From Clostridiales bacterium (GTDB lineage Bacteria > Bacillota > Clostridia > Oscillospirales > Oscillospiraceae): a DNA stretch of 64,000 bases. The notes under the pieces were generated by a model that saw only the letters and a program-made list of their open reading frames with translations, did not search any database and was not told the DNA's origin. The stretch lies in the NCBI GenBank assembly GCA_021202515.1, contig JAJQCW010000081.1, forward strand, positions 1 to 64,000, read 5' to 3'. Below are positions 55,092 through 64,000 of the stretch, piece after piece. The translations under genes were made by a program, and so were the position numbers. Position 1 is the stretch's first letter, and each line of letters opens with the position of its first letter.

Positions 55092-55502
55092 TTACCGTTT
55101 GTCCCCGAAGTTGCAGATTTGCAGGGCCACGCCGTCTGGCATGATTTGGAATCCATGCCGCTGGTAGAAGGCGGCGTTTTTGCTTTCCTCCGGCATTCCC
55201 TCAAGGTAGAGGTAATTTTTATACTTTTCCTTCATCATTTCCACCATGGTCCCGGCGATGCCCTGTCCGTGATAGGCGGGGTCTACGAGGACATAATGGA
55301 GGTAGGCCACCAGTTCGCTGTCGTCCAGGGCGCGGGCCAGCCCCACCAGCCGGTCCCCGTCCCAGGCGGTGATGACGGTGGAAGAGTGGGTCAGCGCCTT
55401 GTGGAGCCGGGTGGGGTACTCCCCGGAGACCCAGCCCACAGAGCGGAACAAATTTTGTACCTGCTCCACGGTGAAGGTTTTTTCTTCGGTGTAGGTGATC
55501 AT
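55092..55502 (-). CDS. GNAT family N-acetyltransferase
   Basis: LHYVLVDPAYHGQGIAGTMVEMMKEKY...NAAFYQRHGFQ; ATG at 55502. Confidence 0.9.
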   Translation of the reverse strand: MITYTEEKTFTVEQVQNLFRSVGWVSGEYPTRLHKALTHSSTVITAWDGDRLVGLARALDDSELVAYLHYVLVDPAYHGQGIAGTMVEMMKEKYKNYLYLEGMPEESKNAAFYQRHGFQIMPDGVALQICNFGDKR

Positions 55503-55566
55503 GACGATGTCTTTCCTTTTGCCTTTGTTTGATGCAACGATTTTGTGTGCAAACACGCTGCGCCTG

Positions 55567-55636
55567 TGTAGGGGCGGCGCTCCGCCGCCCGCAGGTTTCG
55601 TGTGCGCTCTTCGGGCGGCCACGGGCCGCCCCTACA
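55567..55636. repeat. Family A palindromic repeat
   Basis: TGTAGGGGCGGCGCTCCGCCGCCC...GGGCGGCCACGGGCCGCCCCTACA. Confidence 0.85.
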
Positions 55637-55691
55637 GATATAGCGCAACAAAACGGGACAAATAAGCGCTTTTTTGCAACAATGTGCCGGA

Positions 55692-55772
55692 AAACCCCTC
55701 CGCCACCGCCTAAAGGCGGCGGCTCTCCTCCCCTTTCAGGGGAGGCAAGAGGGGATAGTGCTTACTGGTTGG
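55692..55772. repeat. Family B repeat
   Basis: AAACCCCTCCGCCACCGCCTAAAGGCGGCGG...CCCCTTTCAGGGGAGGCAAGAGGGGATAGTGCTTACTGGTT. Confidence 0.85.
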
Positions 55773-55802
55773 TTTCTGTTTTTTTACAATTACGCCACAA
55801 AC

Positions 55803-55900
55803 CAATGTGCAATGACGAGGTTCCCCCCATCATTGCACATTGCACATTGCTAATTGCTCATTGACGATTGCACATTGCACATTGCTCATTGCAAATTGAA
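55803..55900 (-). repeat. Family C heptameric repeats directly after the gltX stop
   Basis: On the minus strand: TTCAATTTGCAATGAGCAATGTGCAATGTGCAATCGTCAATGAGCAATTAGCAATGTGCAATGTGCAATG. Confidence 0.85.
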
Positions 55901-57562
55901 TTACAGCCACTTCTCGATTCTGGCGCGGACGCAGTCCTCGCCCAGCACGTTGCTGACCTCCCAGATGTCGGGAGCGTTGGCCCGGCCGGTCAGGGCGATG
56001 CGGAGCATGTTGGTGGTGTGGACGATGCTGCCCTTGTAATCCTCCGGGTGCTTTTTGTAGTCCTTGGGACGGACGGCAAAGCCCATGTCGCCAGTGATGG
56101 CCTTGACGTTGGCGAACCAGGCGCTTTGGTCGGCGGAGAAGTCGTTGCTCTCCAGATAGCGGCGGAAGAACTCCTTCCGGGTGGCCTCGTCCACCTGTTC
56201 GGGGAACTCGTCCTCCCGCTGGAAGGTCTCATCGTAGTAGAAGGACATGAACTGGCACGCCTGCTTCCAACTGACCAAATCCTTCCGGGGTTTTTTGCCG
56301 CCCTTGCCCACGTTCAGGGCCTTGAGGGTCTTGTCCTTGTAGTCAGTCAGCAGGGCGTAGAAGTCGGGGTTATATTCCTTACACCAGGCGGACCACTTTT
56401 TGTAGACCTCCTCGGCGGGCATCCGGCAGATGACATCCTTGGAGATGTTGTCCAGCTTCTCCAGGTCCACCAGCGCGCCGGAGTTACTCATCTTCTCCAG
56501 GGTGTAGGGGAACTCCAGGTAAGACGCCTCCGGGTTGGCGATGCGCCATTCCTCATAGTTGGAGTTGAGCAGCGTCAGCAGGAACTCCCATACCGCGTCC
56601 TGACAGATGCCCTCCTGCTGGTAGTAGGCCAGCGCCAGCTCCGGGTCTTTCCGCTTGGACAGCTTGCGCTTGATCTGCTTTTCGCCGCCGTTGTCGTCAG
56701 GAACGGTGTCCAACTTCATCAGGGTGGCGGTGTGGCAGAAGATGGGCGGCTCCCAGCCCATGGCCTCGAAGAGAGCCACGTGCATGGGCAGCGAGGCCAG
56801 CCACTCCTCCCCCCGGATGACGTAGGTGGACTGCATCAGGTGGTCGTCGATGCAGTGGGCGAAGTGATAGGTGGGGATGCCGTCGGATTTCAGCAGCACA
56901 AAGTCCATGTTATTGGAGGGCATTTTCAGCGCGCCGCGGATGGCGTCGTTGACCAAAATCGTCCCCTGTTCCTCCGGGGCGCGGAACCGCAGCACCCAGG
57001 GCTTTCCGGCCTCCAGATTGGCCTGCACTTCCTCCAGCGACAGGTTCCGACAGGTGGCGTAGGGGCCGTAGTAGCCGGTCAGCTCCTTGTTGGCCTGTTG
57101 CCGCTCCCGGGTGACGTCCAGTTGCTCCGCCGTGCAGAAGCAGGGGTAAGCCATGCCCTGCTCCACCAGCCACTTGGCAAAGACGTGATAGATGCCCGCC
57201 CGCTGGCGCTGGCGATAGGGGCCGTAATCCCCCTTATTGCCGTCGATGGTGGCCCCCTCGTCGAAGTACACGCCGAAGTAGGCCATGGAGCGAAGAATGG
57301 TCTCCACCGCGCCGGGCACCTCCCGCTTCTGGTCGGTGTCCTCGATGCGGAGGTAGAACACGCCGCCGCTCTGGTGGGCCAGCCGCTCCGCGATGATGGC
57401 GTTATAGAGGTTGCCCAGGTGGATGAATCCGGTGGGGCTGGGGCCGATGCGGGTGACTTTGGCCCCTTCCGGCAGATCGCGTTTGGGGAAGCGGGCCTCC
57501 ACGTCCTCCCGGCTTTCGGTCACGTCGGGAAAGAGCAGAGCGGCCAGTTGTTGATGGTTCAT
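55901..57562 (-). CDS. gltX: Glutamate--tRNA ligase
   Basis: TRIGPSPTGFIHLGNLYNAI (HIGH-type) and KRKLSKRKDPE (KMSKS-type). Confidence 0.96.
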   Translation of the reverse strand: MNHQQLAALLFPDVTESREDVEARFPKRDLPEGAKVTRIGPSPTGFIHLGNLYNAIIAERLAHQSGGVFYLRIEDTDQKREVPGAVETILRSMAYFGVYFDEGATIDGNKGDYGPYRQRQRAGIYHVFAKWLVEQGMAYPCFCTAEQLDVTRERQQANKELTGYYGPYATCRNLSLEEVQANLEAGKPWVLRFRAPEEQGTILVNDAIRGALKMPSNNMDFVLLKSDGIPTYHFAHCIDDHLMQSTYVIRGEEWLASLPMHVALFEAMGWEPPIFCHTATLMKLDTVPDDNGGEKQIKRKLSKRKDPELALAYYQQEGICQDAVWEFLLTLLNSNYEEWRIANPEASYLEFPYTLEKMSNSGALVDLEKLDNISKDVICRMPAEEVYKKWSAWCKEYNPDFYALLTDYKDKTLKALNVGKGGKKPRKDLVSWKQACQFMSFYYDETFQREDEFPEQVDEATRKEFFRRYLESNDFSADQSAWFANVKAITGDMGFAVRPKDYKKHPEDYKGSIVHTTNMLRIALTGRANAPDIWEVSNVLGEDCVRARIEKWL

Positions 57563-57637
57563 AGAAGTGTTACCTCCTGCGAGTTTGGTGTGTGTTTGGG
57601 AGTTGTCGGCTCTTCGTCAGGCGCTGCTGGCTTTGCC

Positions 57638-57676
57638 TCATTGCACATTGCACATTGCTAATTGCACATTACTCAT
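57638..57676 (-). repeat. Family C heptameric repeat downstream of the nitroreductase gene
   Basis: CATTGCACATTGCACATTGCTAATTGCACATTACTCATT. Confidence 0.8.
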
Positions 57677-57710
57677 TCTGCGGGTCGCTTCAATAGGAAA
57701 CATGGGCCTG

Positions 57711-58235
57711 TCAAATGGTAATCGTTTTAACCCGTTCCGCCTGCGGTTCCCGCTCGGTCAGCGGCTCCGCCGGGACGCCCACCGCCAGGGCGGAGACCAT
57801 GCGGAACTGGGGCGGGATGCGCAGCAGGGCAGACGCCTGGGCGCTGTCTTTCAGCTCGTTGCAGATGCCGAACAGGTAGACGCTGCCCAGCCCCATGTCG
57901 GTGGCGGCCAGGCTCATCTGGTCTACCATGCAGGCGGCGTTGGCCCCTAGCAGGGCCTCCGGGTCCTCCCGGCTGCCCAGCACGAAAATGACGGTGGGTG
58001 CGCCGTAGGTGGGCTGTGCGCCAACGTTGCCGATGGCGGCGGCAAAGTCCGCGTTCAGCGCGGCCAGAACGTCCGGGTCCTGGACCACGCGCAGTTGGAG
58101 GCGTTCATAGCGGCCCATGGCCGTGGGTGCGAGATAAGCGGCGTCCAGCAGAGCGGCAAGCTGTTGGTCGGTGATCTGCTGGGGCAGGTAGCTCCGGGTG
58201 GAGCGGCGCATCCGCATTGCTTTTGTCAGTTCCAT
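57711..58235 (-). CDS. Nitroreductase family protein
   Basis: MELTKAMRMRRSTRSYLPQQITDQQLAALLDAAYLAPTAMGR; DMGLGSVYLFG. Confidence 0.9.
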   Translation of the reverse strand: MELTKAMRMRRSTRSYLPQQITDQQLAALLDAAYLAPTAMGRYERLQLRVVQDPDVLAALNADFAAAIGNVGAQPTYGAPTVIFVLGSREDPEALLGANAACMVDQMSLAATDMGLGSVYLFGICNELKDSAQASALLRIPPQFRMVSALAVGVPAEPLTEREPQAERVKTITI

Positions 58236-58432
58236 ACAAGGCTCCTTTCATACCGGGAAAGTTTGGGGTTACTTTGGTATTATGATACTTTGTTTTTGGG
58301 GGGGTGTCAAGAAAAAAGCTGTTAGCTCGGCAACTGCGGGCTTTGAAGGTTGTCTCTTTTGTGTCTGGCTTTGGGGTTTTCGGCGGGAACCCCGCAGTCA
58401 CTGGCTAACAGCTAAGAGCAAAAAGCTCCCCC

Positions 58433-58460
58433 TTGACAATTCCCGCCCGATGACTATAAT
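58433..58460 (+). promoter_or_regulatory. Sigma-A-like promoter of the marR-ABC operon
   Basis: TTGACA, 16-bp spacer, TATAAT. Confidence 0.75.
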
Positions 58461-58461
58461 C

Positions 58462-58473
58462 TTAGGTACCTAA
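58462..58473. promoter_or_regulatory. Putative MarR-family operator
   Basis: Perfect 12-bp palindrome TTAGGTACCTAA directly after the -10 box. Confidence 0.65.
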
Positions 58474-58493
58474 AGGATAGAGAGGCGAAGGAA

Positions 58494-58937
58494 TTGAACG
58501 AACACTGTGACGGTTCCCCCTGCCGGGAGCCGAAAACCCCGGAGGAACGTCTCAACCGGGCGCTGCACCGGTGCGGACACTACCTCTACCACAACTCTGC
58601 CGGTCCCCGGCAGGCCACGGTGCTGCGGCTGCTCCAGGAAAACGGCCCTATGAGCCAGCGGGAGGTGCAGGAGGCGCTGCACATCCAGCCCGGCTCTGTC
58701 AGCGAGCTATTGTCCAAGCTGGAGAGCAAGGGCTTCCTGCTGCGGCAGCGGGACGAAGAGGACAAGCGCAAGGTGAACATCGTCCTGACCCAACGGGGCC
58801 AGGAGTTGGAGCTGCGGCCCGTGGAGGAGACCCTCTCCCGGCGGTACGCCGCCCTGAGCCGGGAGGAACAGGAAACGCTGACCGACTGCCTGGAGCGGCT
58901 GTTGGCGAGCTGGGAAAAAGGAGGGCGAAACGCATGA
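58494..58937 (+). CDS. MarR family transcriptional regulator
   Basis: GPMSQREVQEALHIQPGSVSELLSKLESKGFLLRQRDEEDKRKVNIVLTQRG winged helix. Confidence 0.93.
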   Translation: MNEHCDGSPCREPKTPEERLNRALHRCGHYLYHNSAGPRQATVLRLLQENGPMSQREVQEALHIQPGSVSELLSKLESKGFLLRQRDEEDKRKVNIVLTQRGQELELRPVEETLSRRYAALSREEQETLTDCLERLLASWEKGGRNA

Positions 58938-60673
58938 AATTTATGCTCTCCTACCTGAAGCGGTACAAGGGGCTGGTGGCGGCCTGCATCAGCCTGAAGC
59001 TGCTGGGCACGGTGCTGGAGCTGCTGCTGCCCTACGTGCTGGAATACCTCATCGATACCGTGGCCCCCACCGAAAACCTGCGGCTGGTGGCCCTCTGGGG
59101 CGGGGTGATGCTGGCGCTGACGGCGCTGGTGCGCTTCACCAACGTCACCGCCAACCGCATCAGCGTGAAAAGCGCGAAAAGCGCCGCCTACGACATCCGC
59201 CGGGACCTGTTCTGGCACTCCATCAACCTGTCCGGCAGCCAGGCGGACCGGTTCGGCCTGCCCTCCCTGACCAGCCGCATGACCTCGGACTCTTACAACG
59301 TCCAGAACTTTTTGCAGTCGGGCCAGGCGCTGGGCGTCCGCGCCCCCATCATGCTGGTGGGGGGCATCGCCGTCACCATGACCATGGACGTGGGCCTCGC
59401 CGCCATTTTGTGCGTCATGGCCCCTATCATGCTGGCGGTGGCAATCGGGGTGTCCCTCCGGGGCATCCCCCTCTATGACAAGGTCCAGCAGAGCGTGGAC
59501 GAGATCGTCCGCATCATGCGGGAGAACATCACCGGCATCCGGGTGGTGAAGGCCCTCTCGAAAGAGGACTACGAACGCCGCCGCTTCGCCGCCGCCAACC
59601 AGACCATGACCCGCCGGGACCGGAAGGCGGGGGTGGTCATGGCCCTGCCGGGGCCGCTGATGACGCTGGCACTGAACATCGGCCTGACGCTGGTGGTCAT
59701 CGTCGGGGCGGTCCGGGTCAACGCGGGCGTCACCCAGCCGGGGGTCATTTTGGCCTTTCTGACCTACTTCAACATGATCCTCATGGGGGTCATGGGCCTA
59801 AACCGGGTGTTTATGATGATGTCCAAGGCCACCGCCTCCGCCAAGCGCATCCAGGCGGTCATCGACCAGCCGGAGGGGTTGGAACCCCTGCCGGAGGGCG
59901 AAGCCGCCCGGCAGGAGCAGCCGGGCTATGTGGTCTTTGACCACGTCTCCTTCCGCTACGGAGAGGCCGACGTGACCCACGAGGGCATCCAAATGGCCCT
60001 GAACGACCTGAGCTTCACCATGAAAAAGGGCGGCTCTTTGGGCATCATCGGGGCCACCGGCAGCGGCAAGACCACGGTCATCAACCTGCTGATGCGGTTC
60101 TACGACGCGACAGAGGGCCACATCTTCGTGGACGGCAAAGACGTGCGCACCTATGACAAGGACAGCCTCCACCGGAAGTTCGGCGTGGTGTTCCAAAACG
60201 ACGTGATTTTCGCCGCGTCCCTGGCGGAGAACATCGACTTTGGCCGGGACGTGGACGAGGACGGTATCCGCGCCGCCGCCGCCAATGCCATGGCCCAGGA
60301 CTTCATCGAAGCCTATGACGACACCTATCAGCACCAGGCCGCCATTCACGGGGCCAACCTCTCCGGCGGACAGCGCCAGCGAGTATTGATTGCCCGCGCT
60401 CTGGCGGCTCACCCGGACATTCTGGTGCTGGACGATTCCTCCAGCGCCCTGGACTACCGGACCGACGCCGCCCTGCGGAAGGTCATCCGGGAGGAGTACC
60501 GGGACACGACGACGATTGTCGTAGCCCAGCGGGTCAGCTCCATCATGAGCCTGGACGACATCATCATGCTGGACGAAGGGGAGGTCATCGGCCACGGCAC
60601 CCACGCGGAGCTGATGGCGAGCTGTCCCCAGTACCGGGAAATTTATCAGACGCAGATGGGGGAGGGAGCTTAA
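58934..60673 (+). CDS. ABC transporter ATP-binding/permease protein
   Basis: Six-TM domain; GATGSGKTTVINLLMRFYD, LSGGQRQRVLIARALA; ATG at 58934. Confidence 0.95.
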   Translation: MKFMLSYLKRYKGLVAACISLKLLGTVLELLLPYVLEYLIDTVAPTENLRLVALWGGVMLALTALVRFTNVTANRISVKSAKSAAYDIRRDLFWHSINLSGSQADRFGLPSLTSRMTSDSYNVQNFLQSGQALGVRAPIMLVGGIAVTMTMDVGLAAILCVMAPIMLAVAIGVSLRGIPLYDKVQQSVDEIVRIMRENITGIRVVKALSKEDYERRRFAAANQTMTRRDRKAGVVMALPGPLMTLALNIGLTLVVIVGAVRVNAGVTQPGVILAFLTYFNMILMGVMGLNRVFMMMSKATASAKRIQAVIDQPEGLEPLPEGEAARQEQPGYVVFDHVSFRYGEADVTHEGIQMALNDLSFTMKKGGSLGIIGATGSGKTTVINLLMRFYDATEGHIFVDGKDVRTYDKDSLHRKFGVVFQNDVIFAASLAENIDFGRDVDEDGIRAAAANAMAQDFIEAYDDTYQHQAAIHGANLSGGQRQRVLIARALAAHPDILVLDDSSSALDYRTDAALRKVIREEYRDTTTIVVAQRVSSIMSLDDIIMLDEGEVIGHGTHAELMASCPQYREIYQTQMGEGA

Positions 60674-60676
60674 ACT

Positions 60677-62446
60677 ATGCCGCCGACGATTTCTGTGATG
60701 AAAAAACCCAAGGACGCCAAAGGGACCCTCCACCGCCTGGTGGACTACCTGGCGGACTACCGCTGGCCGCTGCTGGGGGTAGCGGCCCTCAGCGTAACGG
60801 CTAACGTGCTGGCTCTGCTGGGGCCAAGTCTGGCGGGCAGCGCCATCAACGAGGCCGCCGCCGGCGCGGGTCAGGTCAACTTCGAGCGGGTGTTCTACTT
60901 CGCCAAATGGATGCTGGTCTGTTATGTGGCGTCCTCCCTGCTGACCATCGCCATCAACGTATCTATGATGTACATCAGCCGCTGGATCGCCCGGAAAATG
61001 CGCAAGGACGTGTTCGACAAGCTGATGCGCATCCCCGTGGGCTACTTTGACCGCAACCAGGCGGGCGACATCATCAGCCGGGTCAGCTACGACATCGACG
61101 TGGTCTGCACCTGCATCTCCACCGATGTGGTGTCGATTTTGACCTCTACGGTGACGGTCATCGGCTCCTTCTGCATGATGCTGTACATCTCCCCCGCCCT
61201 GTCGGTGGTGGTCATCGTCACCATCCCCGTCTCCGTGGCCTACACGGTGTATATGCGGGGCAAGACCCAGCCCCGGTACAGCCGCCGCTCCGCCAGCTAC
61301 GGCGCCATGAACGGCTTTGTGGAGGAGATGTTCTCCGGGCAAAAGACCATCCAGGCTTACGCCTACGAGGAACAGGTGCGGGACAACTTCGCCGGGGTCA
61401 ACGCCGACGCCGCCGACGCCTACTATCAGGCGGACTACTACGGCACCACCATCGGCCCCACCATGGGGTCCATCAACAACCTGTCCCTGTCCCTCATCGC
61501 CATGCTGGGGGCGGTGCTGTACATGACCGGCGGGGTCTCTCTGGGGCAAATTTCCTCCTTTGTCCTCTACTCCCGGAAGTTCTCCGGCCCCATCAACGAG
61601 ATCGCCAACATCATCAATGAGCTGTTTTCCGCCCTCTCCGCCGCCGAGCGGGTGTTCCGCCTGCTGGACGAGGCGGAAGAGACCGCCGACCGGGAGACGG
61701 CGCGGGAGCTGACCGACGTGCGGGGGGACGTGGCCCTGGAACACGTCAGCTTTGGCTATGACCCCGGCCGCACCATCCTCCACGACGTCAATTTGCAGGC
61801 GGACGCGGGCAAACTCATCGCCATCGTCGGCCCCACCGGGGCGGGCAAGACTACCATCATCAACCTGCTCATGCGCTTCTACGACGTGGACGGCGGAAAA
61901 ATCACCGTGGACGGCGGCGAAATTCGGGACTACACCCGCTCCAGCCTCCGGGGGGCCTACGCTATGGTGTTGCAGGACACCTGGGTGTTCCACGGCACGA
62001 TTTTCGACAACATCGCCTATGGCAAGGAGGGGGCCACCCAGGAAGAAGTGGAGGCCGCCGCCAGAGCCGCCCACATCCACCCCTTCATCATGCGGCTGCC
62101 CCAGGGCTACCAGACCGTCATCAGCGAGGACGGCGGCAACATCTCCAAGGGCCAGAAGCAACTCCTGACCATCGCCCGGGCCATGCTGTACGACTGCAAG
62201 ATGCTGATCCTGGACGAGGCCACCTCCAACGTGGACACCAGCACCGAGCGGGAAATTCAGGCCGCTATGCGGCAGCTCATGCGGGACAAGACCTGCTTCG
62301 TCATCGCCCATCGCCTCTCCACCATCCAGAACGCCGACCAAATCCTGGTGGTGAACCACGGGGACGTGGTGGAGCAGGGCACCCACGAGAGTTTGATGCG
62401 CCAGGGCGGGTTTTATTGCAGGCTGTATAACGCGCAGTTTGAGTAA
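60677..62446 (+). CDS. ABC transporter ATP-binding/permease protein
   Basis: GPTGAGKTTIINLLMRFYDV, ISKGQKQLLTIARAML, DEATSNVDTSTE; pairs with the preceding gene. Confidence 0.95.
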   Translation: MPPTISVMKKPKDAKGTLHRLVDYLADYRWPLLGVAALSVTANVLALLGPSLAGSAINEAAAGAGQVNFERVFYFAKWMLVCYVASSLLTIAINVSMMYISRWIARKMRKDVFDKLMRIPVGYFDRNQAGDIISRVSYDIDVVCTCISTDVVSILTSTVTVIGSFCMMLYISPALSVVVIVTIPVSVAYTVYMRGKTQPRYSRRSASYGAMNGFVEEMFSGQKTIQAYAYEEQVRDNFAGVNADAADAYYQADYYGTTIGPTMGSINNLSLSLIAMLGAVLYMTGGVSLGQISSFVLYSRKFSGPINEIANIINELFSALSAAERVFRLLDEAEETADRETARELTDVRGDVALEHVSFGYDPGRTILHDVNLQADAGKLIAIVGPTGAGKTTIINLLMRFYDVDGGKITVDGGEIRDYTRSSLRGAYAMVLQDTWVFHGTIFDNIAYGKEGATQEEVEAAARAAHIHPFIMRLPQGYQTVISEDGGNISKGQKQLLTIARAMLYDCKMLILDEATSNVDTSTEREIQAAMRQLMRDKTCFVIAHRLSTIQNADQILVVNHGDVVEQGTHESLMRQGGFYCRLYNAQFE

Positions 62447-62482
62447 AATAGCTATTAGCTGTTAGCTATTAGCCGTTAGCTT
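62447..62482 (+). repeat. Family D heptameric repeat directly after the second ABC gene stop
   Basis: AATAGCTATTAGCTGTTAGCTATTAGCCGTTAGC. Confidence 0.85.
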
Positions 62483-62696
62483 AGATAGTAGTTGACGTTT
62501 CATCAGCATTTTACCCAACATTGTGCTGAGTTCTACAGCAGAGGCGGCCACGGGCCGCCTCTGTTCTTTTTGAAGGAACTTGCGCTGGTGCGGGGTTTAT
62601 GGTAAGATAAGCATTAGCTGTTAGCGAAATTGGTTATCCCGATGAGGCAACCTCATCCATTTTAGCCAGAAGTTTTCCCACACTCCTGTAGGGGCG

Positions 62697-62755
62697 GCCC
62701 GTGGCCGCCCGGAAAAGCACTCACTGGATACGGGCGGCCAAGGGCCGCCCCTACA
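62697..62755. repeat. Family A palindromic repeat
   Basis: TGTAGGGGCGGCCCGTGGCCGCCC...GGGCGGCCAAGGGCCGCCCCTACA. Confidence 0.85.
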
Positions 62756-62883
62756 CATACCATATTAAAAGCAGAACCGTGTGTATATTTGCTCAACGGA
62801 TGGCAGACTTTTCTCATGGAGCTAAGTAAAAGGGAAAATAAAGGAACCAACAGCGAAACGCTCATAAATGAGGAAAACCAACT

Positions 62884-63687
62884 ATGAGAATGCGCAAAAA
62901 GAAAAACCTCGTCCCCCGCATGGAGCGGGTGGCGGACTGGCAGGAAAAAGACCCCTGGAGCCGTCAGGGCCGCTGGCGGGAGCGGATGCCCGACTGCTCC
63001 GCCCTGTGGCTGGAAATCGGCTGTGGCAAGGGCACCTTCACCGTGGAGACTGCCGCCGCCCACCCGGATGTGCTGCTGGTGGCGGTGGAGCGGGTGCCGG
63101 ACTGCCTGCTGCTGGCCATGGAAAAGGCCAGGGACCGGAAGCTGAACAACGTGGTCTTTGTCTGCGAGGACGCGGGACGGCTGGGGGAGATGTTCGCCCC
63201 CGGCGAGGTGGACCGGATGTTCCTGAACTTCTGCGACCCCTGGCCCAGCAAGCGCCACGCCAAGCGGCGGCTGACCCACGAGAATTTTCTCCGCTCCTAT
63301 CGGGATATTTTGGGAGAAGGCGGCGAGCTGTACTTCAAAACGGACAACAAACCCCTGTTTGACTTCTCCCTGACCCAGTTCCCGCGGGCGGGGTACACCC
63401 TCAGCCGGGTGACCAACGACCTCCACGCTGAGGAGCCGGGGGAAATTATGACCGACTACGAGGCCCGCTTCACCCAGGAGGGGGCCAAGATCAACCGCTG
63501 CGTGGCGACGGTGGCGGCGCTGCCCGACCCGGACGCGCTGGGGCCGGAGCCGGAGCTGGGGCTGCTGCCCTACCTGCCCGACGATTTGGAGCATTTGGAC
63601 TATATCCCCTACGGCATGGCGGACATCATCGAACAGGAGCTGCTGCGCCGGAGGGCGGAGGAGAGGAAATTGAGCCGTAAGCCATAA
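62884..63687 (+). CDS. trmB: tRNA (guanosine(46)-N7)-methyltransferase
   Basis: LEIGCGKGTFTVETAAAHPDVLLVAVERV; NFCDPWPSKRHAKRRLTHENFL. Confidence 0.96.
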   Translation: MRMRKKKNLVPRMERVADWQEKDPWSRQGRWRERMPDCSALWLEIGCGKGTFTVETAAAHPDVLLVAVERVPDCLLLAMEKARDRKLNNVVFVCEDAGRLGEMFAPGEVDRMFLNFCDPWPSKRHAKRRLTHENFLRSYRDILGEGGELYFKTDNKPLFDFSLTQFPRAGYTLSRVTNDLHAEEPGEIMTDYEARFTQEGAKINRCVATVAALPDPDALGPEPELGLLPYLPDDLEHLDYIPYGMADIIEQELLRRRAEERKLSRKP

Positions 63688-63715
63688 CTTTACGGGAAAA
63701 ACTTTCCTCACTTTC

Positions 63716-63824
63716 TGTAGGGGTGGCCCTTACCGTCAAGCGGTACTTCCGGGGCGTTGCCCCTCCCTGTGGCCGCCCGCAGGAACCACCTGCTTACCCA
63801 GGGCGGCCGCGGGCCGCCCCTACA
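63716..63824. repeat. Family A palindromic repeat, long variant
   Basis: TGTAGGGGTGGCCCTTACCGTCAAGCGGTACTTCCGGGGCGTTGCCCC...GGGCGGCCGCGGGCCGCCCCTACA. Confidence 0.85.
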
Positions 63825-63892
63825 CGCACAATGGTAAAAAACAGAACCATAATTGAGTAATCTGGCCATCCCTTTTACACAGCCATGTGCTA

Positions 63893-63980
63893 GAAACCCC
63901 TCCGCCGTCAAGCGGCACTTCCGCTTCGCTCCCTGCCCTTTCAGGGGAGGCAAGAGGGGATAGTGCTTACTGTTTGGTGT
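63893..63980. repeat. Family B repeat
   Basis: AAACCCCTCCGCCGTCAAGCGGCACTTCCGCTTCGCTCCCTGCCCTTTCAGGGGAGGCAAGAGGGGATAGTGCTTACTGTTT. Confidence 0.85.
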
Positions 63981-64000
63981 CAGCTTTGTTCGACAAACAT

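Noticed and set aside
59798-62386. 862-aa minus-strand ORF opposite the ABC transporter genes
   Set aside because: Antisense shadow ORF; the sense strand has full Walker A, signature and Walker B motifs.

Overview
High-GC Firmicutes chromosome segment, probably Oscillospiraceae-like (Clostridia); this is inferred from gene content (sipL/spoIVA, glgC/glgD, DUF3343, DUF1540, CmpB), not from a search. Most of it is core genome: ispD-ispF, cdaA-cdaR, yicC-remA-gmk-rpoZ, priA-def-fmt-rsmB-rlmN-prpC-prkC-rsgA, thiN, a spore-coat assembly cluster, a glycogen cluster (glgB, glgC, glgD, glgA, glgP), pyrB, five tRNAs, a TPP riboswitch with thiT, gltX, a MarR/ABC exporter pair and trmB. No transposase, integrase, CRISPR array or intact prophage was found. 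The points most worth a second look are: (1) an unlisted 23-codon ORF that looks like SpoVM, just upstream of sipL and spoIVA; (2) a GlgB homologue in the glycogen cluster that seems to have lost the GH13 nucleophile and other catalytic motifs; (3) two families of 7-bp-period repeats placed directly after stop codons and oriented with the gene, alongside two palindromic/cruciform repeat families that share modules; (4) a TauE/SafE plus dolichol-kinase-like fusion; (5) PyrB carrying a PyrI-like zinc tail; (6) a run of five hairpins at 1.47-1.64 kb; (7) a repeat element sitting between a TPP riboswitch terminator and thiT. All calls come from reading the sequence and supplied ORFs; no database search was run.
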